Notes: generated by a model not told the origin, from the letters alone. A stretch of 64,000 nucleotides of DNA from Macrotis lagotis (GCF_037893015.1 NC_133660.1:287095078-287159077), one strand, 5' to 3'; counted from the first letter of the stretch, positions 12,601-23,681 are shown. Made by a program: numbers and translations.

Positions 12601-15196
12601 CCCCCACCAAATGCCACCGTGGGGCCTCCACCAGACGCTTACATCAAGGCCTCTGCACCCTACAACCACCATGGCAGGTAAGGACCACCCATCCTCGGAG
12701 AGCCCTTGGGCTGGGGGGCAGGGGGAGCAGCCGATCAAGGGTCTTCTCTGCCTGTGCTGGAGTCTCCAAGGAGTCTGTGATCTTCACCTTTGCCCCCTGC
12801 CCCCTCCTCATTGTTACTCCTGTGGGCTTGAGTACTGGGGGTTGGGGGTGGGGGGGCTCAAGGAGGGTGCGGTGTGTGGAATGAAATGACTCGTGGAAGA
12901 GCAGAGGTCAGCGCAACATCATACCCAATAAAGTGCCCTGCTGTACGGTGCAGATCTAAGTGCCACGGGCGGTCAGGGATGGTGTTGTCTCCGTGCAGCC
13001 GAGAACTGGGCCCTCCGCCCCCCACAGTGTGCGAAGCCGAGTTTGAGGAGATCATGAATCGGAACCGAGCAATCTCCAGCAGTGCCATCTCCAAAGCCGT
13101 CTCTGGGGCCAGCGCAGGTAACTTCCTGGGCCTTGGTATCTGACTCCCACCTCTCCTGGGTGAGGGGGCTGTTCTGAGGGGGGCCAGTAACTTAGACTAC
13201 TGGCTTTTGGGCTTCTACGCTATTTCCCACAGGGTTTGGGGAAGACATTATTAGTTTTGTGTAGTCTGAAAATCATTCCCAAATTTGCTTTTGTACAACA
13301 AAGCCAGCTTGGCAACTGGAATAGCCTTTTGCTTCTGTTCTGGGCTGCTGAAAGATGTCTCAAGCAAGGGACTTGCCCAGTGGTGGGCAGGGATGGCGCA
13401 CTCTGGAAGAGTAGCATGCTCTAGATGAGATTGGCTGTTTTGTTGTAGACCCTTAGGATCACGAGGGAATGATCTCTGACTGGCCTGGTTTCAACCTCTC
13501 GGTCACCCTCAGGACTTGTGGGAGAGGCGACTGATGGCGTAGATCGTGCCAGGCCAGCCCAGCTGATCCAAGCTAGCCTGGTGAATCTGCTGCCTCAGGG
13601 ACCACCAGGGGCCAGAGCTAGGAGAAGCCTGGACCCTGCTGCGCCGAGGTGGGGGGGGGGACCACCAGGGCTCGGGCTCGAGAACTTGTCTCACTGCTCC
13701 CTCACTGGGTGACTTGGAGCACATAGATGCCCACACGAGGGCTATGTTTATTAAGCAGACGTTCATGTGCTGAGGTACTTTTCTTATTCTGTGCTAGGTC
13801 TAGGTCTCTGGGCAAAATTGACAATCTGGGATGTCAAGAAGAACGTTGAGCTGGAAACATTAGCATCATCCTTCCAGGGATGGTCTTTTCCTCATCTTGG
13901 GCCATGAATCCTAAAATTCTCCCTAGGACTATTTATTGGATTTCTTTCTTCCCTGCTCCTGTGGGTTAGAGGCAGGACGAGTAGACCTACCTTTTCCTCT
14001 CCTCAACTTTTCCCTAAAGAGTCTTCTCTCACATTTGATTAAACCTTTATTCAATTTTTCTTGATCTCCTGCTGTATTTCTTTACTATTGTTGTATCTCT
14101 GGTCTTTCCTTTTCTCTCTTGCACAACTACCTTCAAGTCCTCAGTCCTGTTCCCTTAAAATATTCTCAAGACCTTGTTATTCTCAGTGGACTTTTGTCCT
14201 CAGACTCTTTCCTTGTTTACCTTGCTTTCTGTCCCTAAGGGTCCTGGTTAAGACCCAGGCACTGACTCCCTGAGTGCGAGTTCCCTGCTAGCCAGGGCCA
14301 GGTGGGAGCTGCGTATGGCCACGCGCTTCCTCATGCAGCCCTGGGGCATGCACTGCACCTGGTTTGGCTAATCTTCCATCTTCCCCTTCTTGGTCCAGTT
14401 TGCTTCCATTGCTCTCCTACTCATTCTTGGCCTTTCCTACCCATCCCGCATCAGGGGATTATAGTGACGCTATTGAGACGCTCCTCACAGCCATTGCTGT
14501 CATCAAACAATCGCGGGTCGCCAACGACGAACGTTGCCGTGTGCTCATCTCCTCCCTTAAGGACTGTCTTCATGGCATCGAAGCTAAGTCCTACAGCGTG
14601 GGTGCCGGCGGGAGCTCTTCCAGGTGAGTTCCTGATTGGCCTGCTGGTCTACCAACCCCAATGGCCCTCTCCAAGGGATTGGTGAGGGGGGGACAGGAGG
14701 TCTTATTCAGGGCACAGCCGTAGGCCCTGACTTTTCTCTAGGAACTTAGAATTGAATTCAGAAAGACAAAGAAGTCTGAAGGTTTTTTCTTTTTTTTTGA
14801 GCTAATAATCATCTTAGGCAAGGGAGGCGATAACACAGGCAGCTCCATTAAGAAAATAAATTGCAGCTTGTGTAGGCTTTGTATTCTGACATATATGGAG
14901 ACCATTGCTTAGGGCAGTTTAGTCAAATTCTCACACAAAAAGCAATGCCAAAAAATTGTTCTTGAGCATCTTGAAGAGAGAATGCCATTGAGCCCCCTCT
15001 GGAGAACCCTGAAGGAAGAATCTTTTCCAACAGGAAAAGACACCGGTCCCGTGAGCGATCACCAAGCCGGTCCCGTGAGAGCAGCCGGAGACACCGGGAC
15101 CTGCTCCATAATGAGGATAGGCACGAGGATTATTTTCAAGAAAGGAATCGGGAGCATGAGAGACACCGGGACAGAGAACGGGACCGGCACCACTGA
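3618..15196 (+). CDS. CPSF7: CPSF7, cleavage and polyadenylation specificity factor subunit 7 (CFIm59), complete
   Basis: Large subunit of cleavage factor Im, which pairs with NUDT21 (CFIm25), binds UGUA upstream of poly(A) sites and steers poly(A)-site choice in the nucleus. Eight coding exons join in phase: 3618-3671, 8256-8474, 9266-9369, 9670-9842, 12263-12677, 12999-13117, 14455-14623 and 15034-15196. They give 471 aa, the human length. The N-terminus [18 protein letters not shown] is diagnostic. An RRM spans about residues 82-162, with RNP2 VYVGSF at 84-89 and RNP1 around GYAEVVV at 126-132. A long Pro-rich segment (about 205-320) is followed by a C-terminal RS/RD/RE-rich tail ending in DRHH. 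The ATG lies in an exon with a clear acceptor at 3566. The stop is only 5 nt before a donor, so the 3' UTR continues in a separate exon at 19299. An upstream noncoding exon is likely (end about 3269). Confidence 0.97.
3672..8255 (+). other. CPSF7 intron 1 (coding exon 1 to 2)
   Basis: A 4.6-kb intron with donor GTGAGG and acceptor CCCTAG. The first 700 bp are still GC-rich and produce long shadow frames. The rest is ordinary AT-richer intron with an old antisense L1 piece at about 6500-6845. No further exon was recognised on either strand. Confidence 0.8.
6500..6845 (-). mobile_element. Old L1 3'-region fragment, antisense
   Basis: The stretch containing TTGATGGGTATCTACAT, GCTGCTATAAAGTAAATTTG and CTCTGGGTCAGAATTTATTG reads as the reverse complement of the familiar L1 3'-region text (small-molecule-like runs around 'gctataaatat' and 'ctgggtcaaa'). 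It is diverged and partial. Family assignment is from memory of L1 3' sequence, not from a library search. Confidence 0.5.
10075..10210 (+). mobile_element. MIR/CORE-type SINE remnant in CPSF7 intron
   Basis: Text of the form GAGTTCTAGTTCTATGAGC, GTTGCCTCATCTGTCAAAC and GGACTGGATGGTCACTCTCC matches the usual forward MIR-like body and its downstream 'ctggatgatctct' tail. It is diverged and lies between the exons ending 9842 and starting 12263. Confidence 0.55.
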
Positions 15197-15201
15197 GAAA
15201 G

Positions 15202-18200
15202 GTGAGACTGGCTCCGCTCTGGCCACGTGTCTTTGGGGCTTCTGCTAGTGAGGACCCAGAACCACCTCTGCCCAGCTTGTGATGAGCCTGCCCTTGGGCC
15301 GGGTCTGAAGACGGTAGGGACCTAGTAATGGCACAGCGCAGGGACCCTTCATATTGCAGCCTCTCGGGATCGTCACCTCTCTGAGGTAGGGAGGACAGAG
15401 AAGCATGGCCGAGGGCACACACTGCCTCTTCCTCCCACATGTTGAGCAGTTGCGTGCCAGGTGATGGTTGGAACACAGGGCCAGAGTATGAAAAGGGGGA
15501 GAGTTGGGAAGTTTCGTGGTGGGGGGGAGACTGACCTTTGAGAAAGAGAGCATTTCATAGATGATGACAACCAAGTGTTTTCCATGTCAAGTATAAATTG
15601 AGAAAGGAGAGGGTCGTCTTCAGGATGGCGGCACAAAGGATTTAGGCAGGAGTCCTTGGTGAAGGAGAGAGAGGGTTGCTACAATGGAAGTTCTCCCCCA
15701 CAAAGCTTAGTGACTCTGTTCTTGGGGTTGAAGTTTCTGTGTGTCCCGAGTGGAGACTTCTGTCAGCCCAAGCAAGACTGTTCCACGGTTTCCCAAACAG
15801 CGCATTGCCGTCCTCTCTCATCATGTATGACCAGGTGTTTCTGTGTTTGCTCTTCCCTGCTGGCTAGTTTCTGACTTGGAGCAAGACCAGAACTGACTGG
15901 AAGGTAACAATTGGAGGTGGTCACCACTGTAGAGAGGAGATACAGAATAAGTATGGGGGGGGCGGGTTCCTGGGTGTGGGTGATGTTTGGTTTGAGGGAG
16001 GATGCAGTTCTAGAACTGCCTCAGGCTACAGCCCCCACTGCTGGGGACATCAGCAGTCTTGAGGTGATCTTTGAAAATTTTCTTTGTTCTTGTCTGCCGA
16101 GCTGTGTGGCTGCAGGAGTGGAAAGGTCAGAACTGGTCCTTAGTGGTCTTGGGGGGGTTGACCACCCCCCCGCCCTCAGAGTCATCTCAGGAGGCCCCAT
16201 CCCAGTAGCTGGATGAGCATCCTTATTAGTCAGTTTACCTCAGTTTACCAGCAAGGTGTTTGGCTTTAAAGACTTTTCTTGTTCCATAAGGATCAGGAGG
16301 GCTTGTTGGCTCCCATACTGGCCTGAAGGGCTCTTTGTTGATGAGGGTCACTTGTGCATTTGTAGCCAAGAAATGACTTGCCTGAGGTCAGACGGCAAAT
16401 ACCCAGCAGAGTTCAGATTTGAACCCAGGTGCTGCTCTGCATGGTACTTCCTGATTGAGGGGATAATTTAAGATCTAGTAAAGAGAGTAGTAAGAAATAC
16501 TGGAGAAACACATTCAATAAAAGAAGCCTCTCCTCTGTGGGGGGCATTTGTGAAAGCCCCTTAGTCTTGGCAAAGAATAATTCATGTTTGTATTGCTTTT
16601 AAAAAGGTGATTCCTACATAGAATAGTAAGAAATGGAAATTACCATATGGCCGCTAAGTTTTTGTTGTTTAGTCTACACTGCTGAATTATCATTCGCTGT
16701 CATTTGACTGTCAAGTCATTAAGCGTTTTTAGTTAAATTTGTCATAGACCTATGAGCAAGTTTTCTTTTGCCCTGGGCCCTCTTCAAATGTGGGTGTTTC
16801 ATTAACAACGGGGCTCATCCCTTCATGGGCAGTTGAGGTGAAATTCAGGATCCAAGTGTTCCATTGTTGCTTTTATGGCCACTTTTTTGGGTTGCCTCAG
16901 TGGTCCTGGTAGTGGAGTAAATTCTCCCTCCTTTTCATATAATGTCCAGCTTTTAAATTTTTATCACGCTGTGACGGTAGCTGTGCATAGTGGGTGAAGT
17001 AGTCTGACCCCTGGGTGCACTGCCTCTTTCCCAGGGAAGGTTGGGTCAGGGCCCACTTCCCTGAACTTTGTGGCCCCCTCTGGCCACTTCTCTGCTCCTG
17101 CCTTCTCTCCCACATGTCAGCCTTTTCCACTTTGGGGCCCCACAAACAGGATTCCTCCCCTGAGGATCTTTGGCCTTTACAACCTCCACTGAAAACTCAC
17201 CCCAAGGGAGTCGAAGGTTGGTTTGGAATGCGGCTCCAGCTCATTCCCGAGCCCCTTTTACAGTTTGGCAGGAAAACTTCATAAGTAACATTTAGTTTGG
17301 AAGAGTATATGCACTTTGGTTTTTTTCCGGTTCCTTGAGGATCTTAGATGATCTGTGAGTAGGACTCGATTTTAATATTGGGTCAGGTGGCACCTTCTTC
17401 AAGGATATGCAAGGATAATCTTCATGCTCTCTAGAAATACTATTCTCATTGCTCTTTTCACCCTTTTGTCTCAGGGAAAAACCCCAGTTTTTTTGTATAC
17501 TGTTATTCCAGTCTGAATAGCCCAAACTGAGAACATATGCATTCTCTGCCATGCTTTGTTATTACCTGATCTGTTTGTTTGTCGAGTCCCTCTGCTTTCC
17601 CAGCTGTAAATGAGCCAGAGGCATTCTGTTTGGACATTTTGCTACTTTAGAAGGGAGGGGAGGGAAGACTAAGTGAGAGCTCCCAAGTTGAAAGTAAGTA
17701 TCAGAAAAATATACAGTAGCTATGTTGGGGGAAGGGTTCAGTAGCATTTTCTGTCTCTCTCATATGAATTCTTCATTAAATTTAAGCATGAGATCCTTAG
17801 AGGGTCATCCAGTCCATGTTTCACAGAGGAGAAAGCAGAAGGAAAAGGCCCAGTGACTTGTTGAAGGGCCCTGGGTTGTTAGTACAACTGGAATTCACAC
17901 TCGGTTCCCTGGACTCGCTGTCAGACAAATTCACAACACAAGCTGTGCAGAGGTGGGATGGGGGGGGGCACCTTGGAAAGAGAGTGGCTGACTAGCCTTA
18001 GCTTGTAGTGTGCAGAAGGTGGGCTTCTCTCCAGGAGCAGATTGGAGGAGACTATGGCCACTGACATCCCTTCCACCTCTCTAACCTGGCTTCCGGTCTA
18101 GTCCCCTTGATGAGGATCTGGACCTTCTTTTGAAACATAACTCATCACTTTATAATTACTTACTTCTCTGGCAAGGCATTTTGAGGGTTAAGTGGCTTGT

Positions 18201-19298
18201 CCAGGGTCGCACAGCTAGTAAGTATCACCTGTCGGAGGCCAGCTTTGACCCCAGGTCCTTCTAACTCAAAGGCCAGTGTCACCTGCCTGCCCCCCAACTC
18301 ATCCCTTTAAGATGAGGGGACTTGAAGCCTGTAGAGAATCCCTTACCCAGACCTTGGGGCTCATCTGCAGCTTCCCAGCACTGGCCAGTCTGAACAGGAC
18401 ACAGTTGCCATCCCCTGCTCCCCTTGCTCCCCCAGACTGTCCCCCTCCCCAGGGAACCATGGCAGTCTGGCCCAAAGCTTAAGACTTGTAAACAGAATTT
18501 TCATTCTGCTGCTGTCTGTTCTATGGTGCCTCTGGGGCCATATCTTGGGGGAGGATTTTGTAATTCCTATCAGCCCTTGGCACTTGTTTTCCAGTTTGAT
18601 TTGGAAACACCTTTGTGCCTTTTCCTCCAGCTAAAGATACTCAGTGTTGGATCTACATCTAGAACCCAGCCTCCCAAGCTGGGGGCAGCCTTCTTCCAAG
18701 CACAGGACAGATGTTCTCCTTTGGGTCTCCTGGCAGATGCCTGTGCAGTGTGTTTGGATGTCCTGGTTCTCAACCTCTCTTGCCATCTCTGCCCCTGTTT
18801 TTGACCCCTCAGACTAAGCTCTGTAGCCTGCCAAAGAAGTTTGCTGAGCCCGTGCTCCAGGAGAGGCCAGAGAAGGGCTTCCCTGCTCCCATCATCCGGG
18901 CAGTAGCAGCAGCTCCATTTTTCTTGGCCTCAACCCAGCCAGCAGTCAGCTAGCCTTTAGTCTTCTCTTCCTCTACCAGCACCCGGCCTTGCCATCTGCG
19001 AGGTCTGATGTTAAAGAGCCCTTCTGGATTTCCAAGACATCTGATTTTATTAGATTACTCTTGTCAGATCTTCTCATGGTTGTTTTCTTTGGGATACCCT
19101 GGCCAGGCTTTTTTCCTTCTTTTCTCTTTCTCAGTCATCTGTAATTTTGTTCTCTCCTCTCTCCCGAAGCATCCTTTGACATTATGGGTTTCCTGCTTTA
19201 GAACATGCTTGTGTAATCCAGATAATCCCTAGATAAGCAAATATAAATCTCTAACTTGTGTTTTCTCTCCCTCCCCCCTTCTGCTGTTCTCATTGCAG
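15202..19298 (+). other. CPSF7 3'-UTR intron
   Basis: This 4.1-kb intron lies wholly in the 3' UTR (donor GTGAGA at 15202, acceptor CATTGCAG). It contains degenerate antisense MIR/CORE-type SINE pieces near 16370-16450, 17790-17925 and 18140-18290. No coding exon was recognised. Confidence 0.75.
18140..18290 (-). mobile_element. Diverged tRNA-type SINE, antisense
   Basis: GGTTAAGTGGCTTGTCCAGG, GTCGCACAGCTAGTAAGTA and CCAGGTCCTTCTAACTC are the reverse complement of the common mammalian/marsupial SINE body (box-B region and 'actagctgtgtgaccttgg' type text). It is older than the WSINE1-like copies and lacks a clear tail or target duplication. Confidence 0.65.
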
Positions 19299-21060
19299 GA
19301 GTCTGGTTGGAAGTAAATGTTTTTTTTAATGGACTTGCATCTCCTCACCTCGATCAGGACTAAAGGACGGAGGCCGCTCCACCCCTTCCCCCTCCCCCAA
19401 GCCCCCAATTCCCTCCAGGCACCCAGGGAACACCCGATGCCCCACCAGACCGAAGAGAGCTGGGCAGCCCTCCCTAGCCCTACCCAGGCCCCGGCATGAC
19501 CCCTGCTTGCCTAGGGAAAGGGCTGAAAGACTTGGTGGGCTTGGGAGGGGGAAGAGAACAGGAAGGGAAGAAAGTAGAATGTATCTGGGCCCATGATCCA
19601 CAAAGGCCTGGACTCCAAAAAGATCGGTGCTTCCTTTTTCTTGGAAACTTGTGAGGTTCTTCTGGGAGCAGCTTGAGGCAGGTGGAAAGAGAACGAATCC
19701 TCTCTGCATAGGGGACTGGTGGCCAGAGGTGGCCAGTCCCCAACCGCAATAGCACTAGACTCACACGGCCCTCTAGGTCCACCTTGTCCTCCCCACCCTG
19801 CAGTGTTGCACGCCATTCACCCCAGATCATCCCTCTCAGCCTTTACGGGAGGAACAAGAGGAAGAAACCTTATCTGGTGACAGGCTGCTTCTGCCTTCCT
19901 CTCATTGACGGTTAGTCTCCTGATGTCCGAGGGAAGGCTTGAGGCCTTCATCCCCCCCCCAGCCCCCAGTTCCCTTGATCGCACTGGTCCCTTGCTTAAG
20001 GGGACTCTTCCCCACCCCCCACCAGGCAGAGAGCAGCCCCCTGCCTAGCGTCCTCTCACTTCGTTTGCTTGCTGCTCATAAACTAACCAGCTCAGAGAGG
20101 CACGCTTCCCCTTGAGCCCTTAAGCCCATGAGGGTTGTTTCCTTGTTTTAGAGGAAGGCACACCACCACCTCCCCACCTTGGCAGCGGGATCTCAGTGGG
20201 AGGCTCGAAGAAGCAGGGGGAGCGAGGGGGACCCAGGCACTGACCACTTCTCCAAGCTTTTTCTTCCCCAAGTTGTATTTGAGCATGCAGCTGCCACCGG
20301 GTGGCTTGCTGCTGTAGCCTACTTCTAGACATTGAAACCCTCCCCCAGAGGCCTCAGCTGCCTTCAGCCACCGGCAGCTTGGCCTCCCTCACCCCCCCTC
20401 TGTCTGCTGTATTCTGAGCTCCATGGACACCATTCCAGTGGCCTACCTCCTCCAGAGGCAGGGCAACCAATCTGCTGCTCCCATAGAATTCAAATTGTGG
20501 TGACCAGGTTTCTCCACACTGCGGGTTGTTCATGGGACAGGGCTACCTCCCCATCACCCCGAGGGCGTCCAGCATTTAGAGTCTCGGGAGAGCTGCAAGG
20601 CCCAACAGATTTCGGTCAGGCACAGTGAATTTTTCCCAGGGTCAGAGGCACATTCCTTTGGGACAGAGGGAAGGGGTGGTGGCTTTCTCCCCTCTTCCCC
20701 ACCCCCACTCCCACTTCCTCTAAGGAGCCGGGCATCCCCAGTCAGTGAGTGTTGACACACTTCTCCCAGAGAGCAGCTCCGGGTGTCTTTTTAAAAATGT
20801 AGAGAAAACCAAATGAGGTGACTGTCGTTTGAGGAAGAAAATGTAAAATACCAGAAATCCGTTTGCCCGGAGAGTTCGTGTTTTTTTTTTTTTTTACTTA
20901 ATGACACAATTTTTAGTTTTATTTCCAGATAGCAAAAGAAAAATACCTGAGGGAAAAAAGGCCAAGGCCCCGTCCCCCTGTTGTCGGTGATTCGATTTGT
21001 TTGTCTCTTTCTGATAGGTTGGAAATTGTGTAATAAACTTGATGACGCTGTCAATCTTTT
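19299..21060 (+). other. CPSF7: CPSF7 3' UTR terminal exon
   Basis: A clean acceptor (CATTGCAG) at 19291-19298 follows the 4.1-kb intron that begins at 15202, only 5 nt after the CPSF7 stop. The exon is noncoding and runs about 1.75 kb to the AATAAA at 21032. Frames within it are shadows. The A/T-rich last 300 nt contain several TGTA (UGUA) tetramers, the binding site of the complex CPSF7 belongs to. Confidence 0.8.
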
Positions 21061-21113
21061 ATACTGCATTGTATGCTTTTTTTCCTTTTGTAACAAATAT
21101 TTTAAATAATAAA
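21029..21113 (+). terminator. CPSF7: CPSF7 poly(A) signals
   Basis: AATAAA occurs at 21032-21037, with UGUA overlapping it at 21029-21032. It is followed by a T-rich element (GCTTTTTTTCCTTTTG at about 21075-21090). A second AATAAA sits at 21108-21113. Five UGUA tetramers lie at 20798, 20842, 21029, 21070 and 21089. Use of either signal is predicted, not shown. Confidence 0.8.
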
Positions 21114-22636
21114 TGGGGTGTGAGCTGTTTTATGGACCCTGCATTGGAGAGATATGTCTTGGGCTTTGAGCTTTGGGTTGGACTTTGAAAAGGTGTGCTG
21201 GGCAGAAACGGCTAGGTTTGCTTTTTTAGTCAGGCTTCGGGGCAGGAATTGTGAAGAGACCCCGGGGGGGAAGGTGTCCTCTGGGGCCTCCCTTGAGCTG
21301 GCAGGAAAACAATGCAGCGCAGGAGCCTCAGCTAGCTCTTGCCTAAGCCAGAAGCACTTTTCCTTATGAGAGCTACAGTACTGAGAAAAGGATGGATGTG
21401 ATGGATTAAGTGACCTGGAATGCCCCCAGGGGCTTTCCCCATCTGGACCTGGAGAGGGTAAAGGCAACACGGGATTGGGGGAGGCAGAAAAGACAAAACC
21501 AGGGTGCTGCAGGCTGTCTTCCTAGGACTTGAATGAGGGTTGTGGGGTCTGACCCTCTGTGACCCCTGGACAGAAATGCCTTCTCATTTCCCCCTGCCTG
21601 CTGAAATGAGATGAGGACTCCCAAGGCCGACAGTGAAATGACTTGACTAGGGTCACGGAGATCAGATTTAAACTCTTCCCACCTTGGACCCTCTGATGCT
21701 CCCAGCTACCCCTTGGTGAGCCTTCAGTGAAGCTTCCACCTTTCAGGTCTTGTCCTGAGCTGGATAGTAAATTTGCTGAGGGGCTAAACAACTGGAAACC
21801 ACATCACATGGACAGAAGCTGCTTTCATCCTGACCTAATATAATTCAAAGTGAAAATCTGAAATAATAGAATTGGGATCTTATACTTTAGATTCACATTT
21901 TGATGTGGAAGGGATTTGGGGATCCTTTAGAATTCAGCCCCGTTTTACAGATCAGAGGCCATGCTTCAACCCCCTGGGATGGCAAACAAAAGCAGAAAGC
22001 ACAGGATGGAGTCTCCAGACCCCAGGACCAGGCTATGCCTCAGTTTGGCGAGAGCCCTCGGAACTGGGTGGTTTCCCAGGCTCCTTGGCACTCCACCGTA
22101 GTTTCACCTGAGCTCATCCGAATTAGGGAGTAGATAGGTCAGGCCTCAAAGGATGTTGAGAAAATCCGCTGGTCAGGAGATCATGGTGAACTTGGCTCTC
22201 CAACAGCCTTTTGCCTTTTTTTGGTTAAGATTGTGGACGTACAAATGAAATGAGGCTTCTCATCGCAGGGTACGAAGACCTACGAACTGCGCCGAGTTTC
22301 AAAAGCTGGCACCAAGTACTAGAACCACAGTGGAGAAGGAGAGTCACCCCTTAAAGTACCAGAGGAAGCCCTAAGGCTTCAGTCACTTTAGGAGGAAGAG
22401 AAGGCAGACCTGACTGCCTGCAGCAGCACAGGTGGAGTCCACGGGGGACCTGGCCTTTGCGAACCCCTCTCCCCTCCCCCCCAGGAGCAGCTGACCGGCT
22501 TGGCCCCCGGGGTCCCAGTTACTAAAGCGGGCACCGAAGCCCTTGCCCAGGGGCCCAGTGCCGACCTCGGGCTCTGTGCTGCCAGGGGGCGGCGTCATAA
22601 GGAAGAGGCCGCAGCCCCCACAACGGAAAATAAACA
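21114..22636. other. Convergent intergenic gap CPSF7 / TMEM216
   Basis: About 1.5 kb separates the last CPSF7 poly(A) signal from that of TMEM216 on the other strand. It holds a short antisense MIR-like remnant (about 21630-21720) and a CTCF-like motif at 22579-22593. No gene was recognised. Confidence 0.7.
22579..22593 (+). promoter_or_regulatory. CTCF-like motif
   Basis: CTGCCAGGGGGCGGC closely resembles the CTCF core CCACCAGGGGGCGC, with a mismatched third base and end. It lies just beyond the TMEM216 poly(A) signal, between two convergent genes. Motif call by eye only. Confidence 0.4.
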
Positions 22637-22642
22637 TTTATT
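22637..22642 (-). terminator. TMEM216: TMEM216 poly(A) signal
   Basis: AATAAA on the minus strand, 144 nt past the TMEM216 stop at 22786, in an A/T-rich patch within otherwise GC-rich sequence. Confidence 0.85.
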
Positions 22643-22785
22643 GTAAAATAGCGTTGGTGCCGAGACCGAGCGTAAGAAAAGCCCACCCCGAGCCGCGGGC
22701 CGGTGGTGCCTGGTCCCCTCGAAGCTCGCTCCGTCTGACACGCGGGGCCGCGGCTCCCGTGGGGGGCGGCCCGCTGGCCGCGGCT

Positions 22786-23568
22786 TCAGTAGGCGTCCGT
22801 GCTGCGGGGACAGGAGGGTGAGGCCCGGGGGGGCGAGGCCCGGGGACCCCGCCGCCCCCCGCCCGGGGGGCGCCGCACCTGCCGAAGGTGGAGAGCGCCA
22901 CGGTCTCCAGCAGCAGCTCCAGGCCGCAGAAGAGCAGCAGGATGGCGCTCATGACCATCTCCAGGCGCAGCACGTACGTCTGCAGCCGGAGGTAGTACAC
23001 GGCCATCAGGGCCGCCGGGAAGGTCATGGCCAGGCTCACGGCCAGGGGCAGCGCGCGCTGGCACAGGTTGCCTTTGGTGGCTGGAGAGACAGGCAGGGGG
23101 TGGCGCCCGGGGGCCCTGGCGCCGGGGGGCCCGCCCACCCCGGGAGGCCGCGCCCCCCGACTTACCCAGGAAGAGGCGCGCGGCTTCCAGGCCCAGGTAG
23201 AGCAGCAGCATCAGCAGGTCCAGGGCCAGGTTGGCCGCGGGGTAGGGCAGCAGGAGGCCTGGGCGGGCAGAGGGGCACGGGGGCACGGGGTCACGGGGCG
23301 GCCCGGGCGGGGCGGGGCGGGGCGGGGCGGGGCGGCTCACCTTTGTACAAGAACACGAACACCTCCAGCAGGAAGTAGGTGGCGCTGTACCAGCCGTTGA
23401 GGAAGAGCAGGATCTCCAGGGAGATGGAGGACAGGCGGCGGCCTGGGGGCAGGCCGGAGGGCGGTGGGCGGCGGGCCGCGACCCCCCCCGCCCCGTCCCG
23501 TCCCCGCCCCGGGCCGCGGCCCGCCCGCGAGCCCCACACACCCGGCGCGGCTCACCTCGCGCTGCCAT
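22786..23568 (-). CDS. TMEM216: TMEM216, ciliary transition-zone tetraspan membrane protein, complete
   Basis: Transition-zone protein of the Meckel/Joubert (MKS) module at the base of cilia; human mutations cause JBTS2/MKS2. Five exons join in phase on the minus strand: 23556-23568, 23341-23442, 23166-23258, 22879-23080 and 22786-22801, for 141 aa. The protein reads MAARGRRLSSISLEILLFLN and onward, with four hydrophobic segments: about 12-34, 48-69, one around LAVSLAMTFPAALMAVYYL, and one around MVMSAILLLFCGLELLLETV. Between them are hallmark stretches YKGLLLPYP and TKGNLCQR. The start is fixed by an in-frame TGA three codons upstream (23575-23577), so the human N-terminal extension (MLPRGLK) cannot exist here. 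All four introns are very short (77-113 bp), so the coding gene fits in 0.8 kb. It lies tail-to-head behind TMEM138. Confidence 0.95.
   Translation of the reverse strand: MAARGEPRRVCGARGRAAARGGDGTGRGGSRPAAHRPPACPQAAACPPSPWRSCSSSTAGTAPPTSCWRCSCSCTKVSRPAPPRPAPPGPPRDPVPPCPSARPGLLLPYPAANLALDLLMLLLYLGLEAARLFLGKSGGAASRGGRAPRRQGPRAPPPACLSSHQRQPVPARAAPGREPGHDLPGGPDGRVLPPAADVRAAPGDGHERHPAALLRPGAAAGDRGALHLRQVRRPPGGGRRGPRASPPRASPSCPRSTDAY
23306..23337 (+). repeat. (GGGGC) run filling much of TMEM216 intron 2
   Basis: About six GGGGC/GGCGG units lie immediately beside the exon-2 donor, inside an 82-bp intron. The transcribed (minus-sense) strand is C-rich here, so any G-quadruplex would form on the other strand. 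Confidence 0.8.
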
Positions 23569-23577
23569 GGCCGCTCA

Positions 23578-23591
23578 GTCCCCATGGAAAC
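23578..23591. promoter_or_regulatory. TMEM216: X-box (RFX site) at the TMEM216 start
   Basis: GTCCCCATGGAAAC fits the ciliary X-box RYYNYYWWRRNRAC at every position, on both strands. It ends 9 bp before the TMEM216 ATG (23568). RFX factors activate ciliary genes through such sites. Its closeness to the ATG implies the site is at or just inside the 5' UTR. Confidence 0.65.
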
Positions 23592-23621
23592 TGCCGCCGG
23601 GGCTCCTGGAGACCCGCAGGG

Positions 23622-23681
23622 GCCCGCCGGAAGTGGGGGCGGGGCGCCCGCCGGAAGTGGGGCGGGGCGCCCGCCGGAAGG
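23622..23681. promoter_or_regulatory. TMEM216: Triple ETS/GC-box tandem repeat, TMEM216 promoter
   Basis: Three tandem copies of a unit of about 22-25 bp carry CCGCCGGAAG followed by a GC box (GTGGGGCGGGG). They give three ETS/GABPA-type GGAA sites at about 23628, 23651 and 23675. The array sits 50-110 bp upstream of the TMEM216 ATG and looks like the core promoter. Confidence 0.65.
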
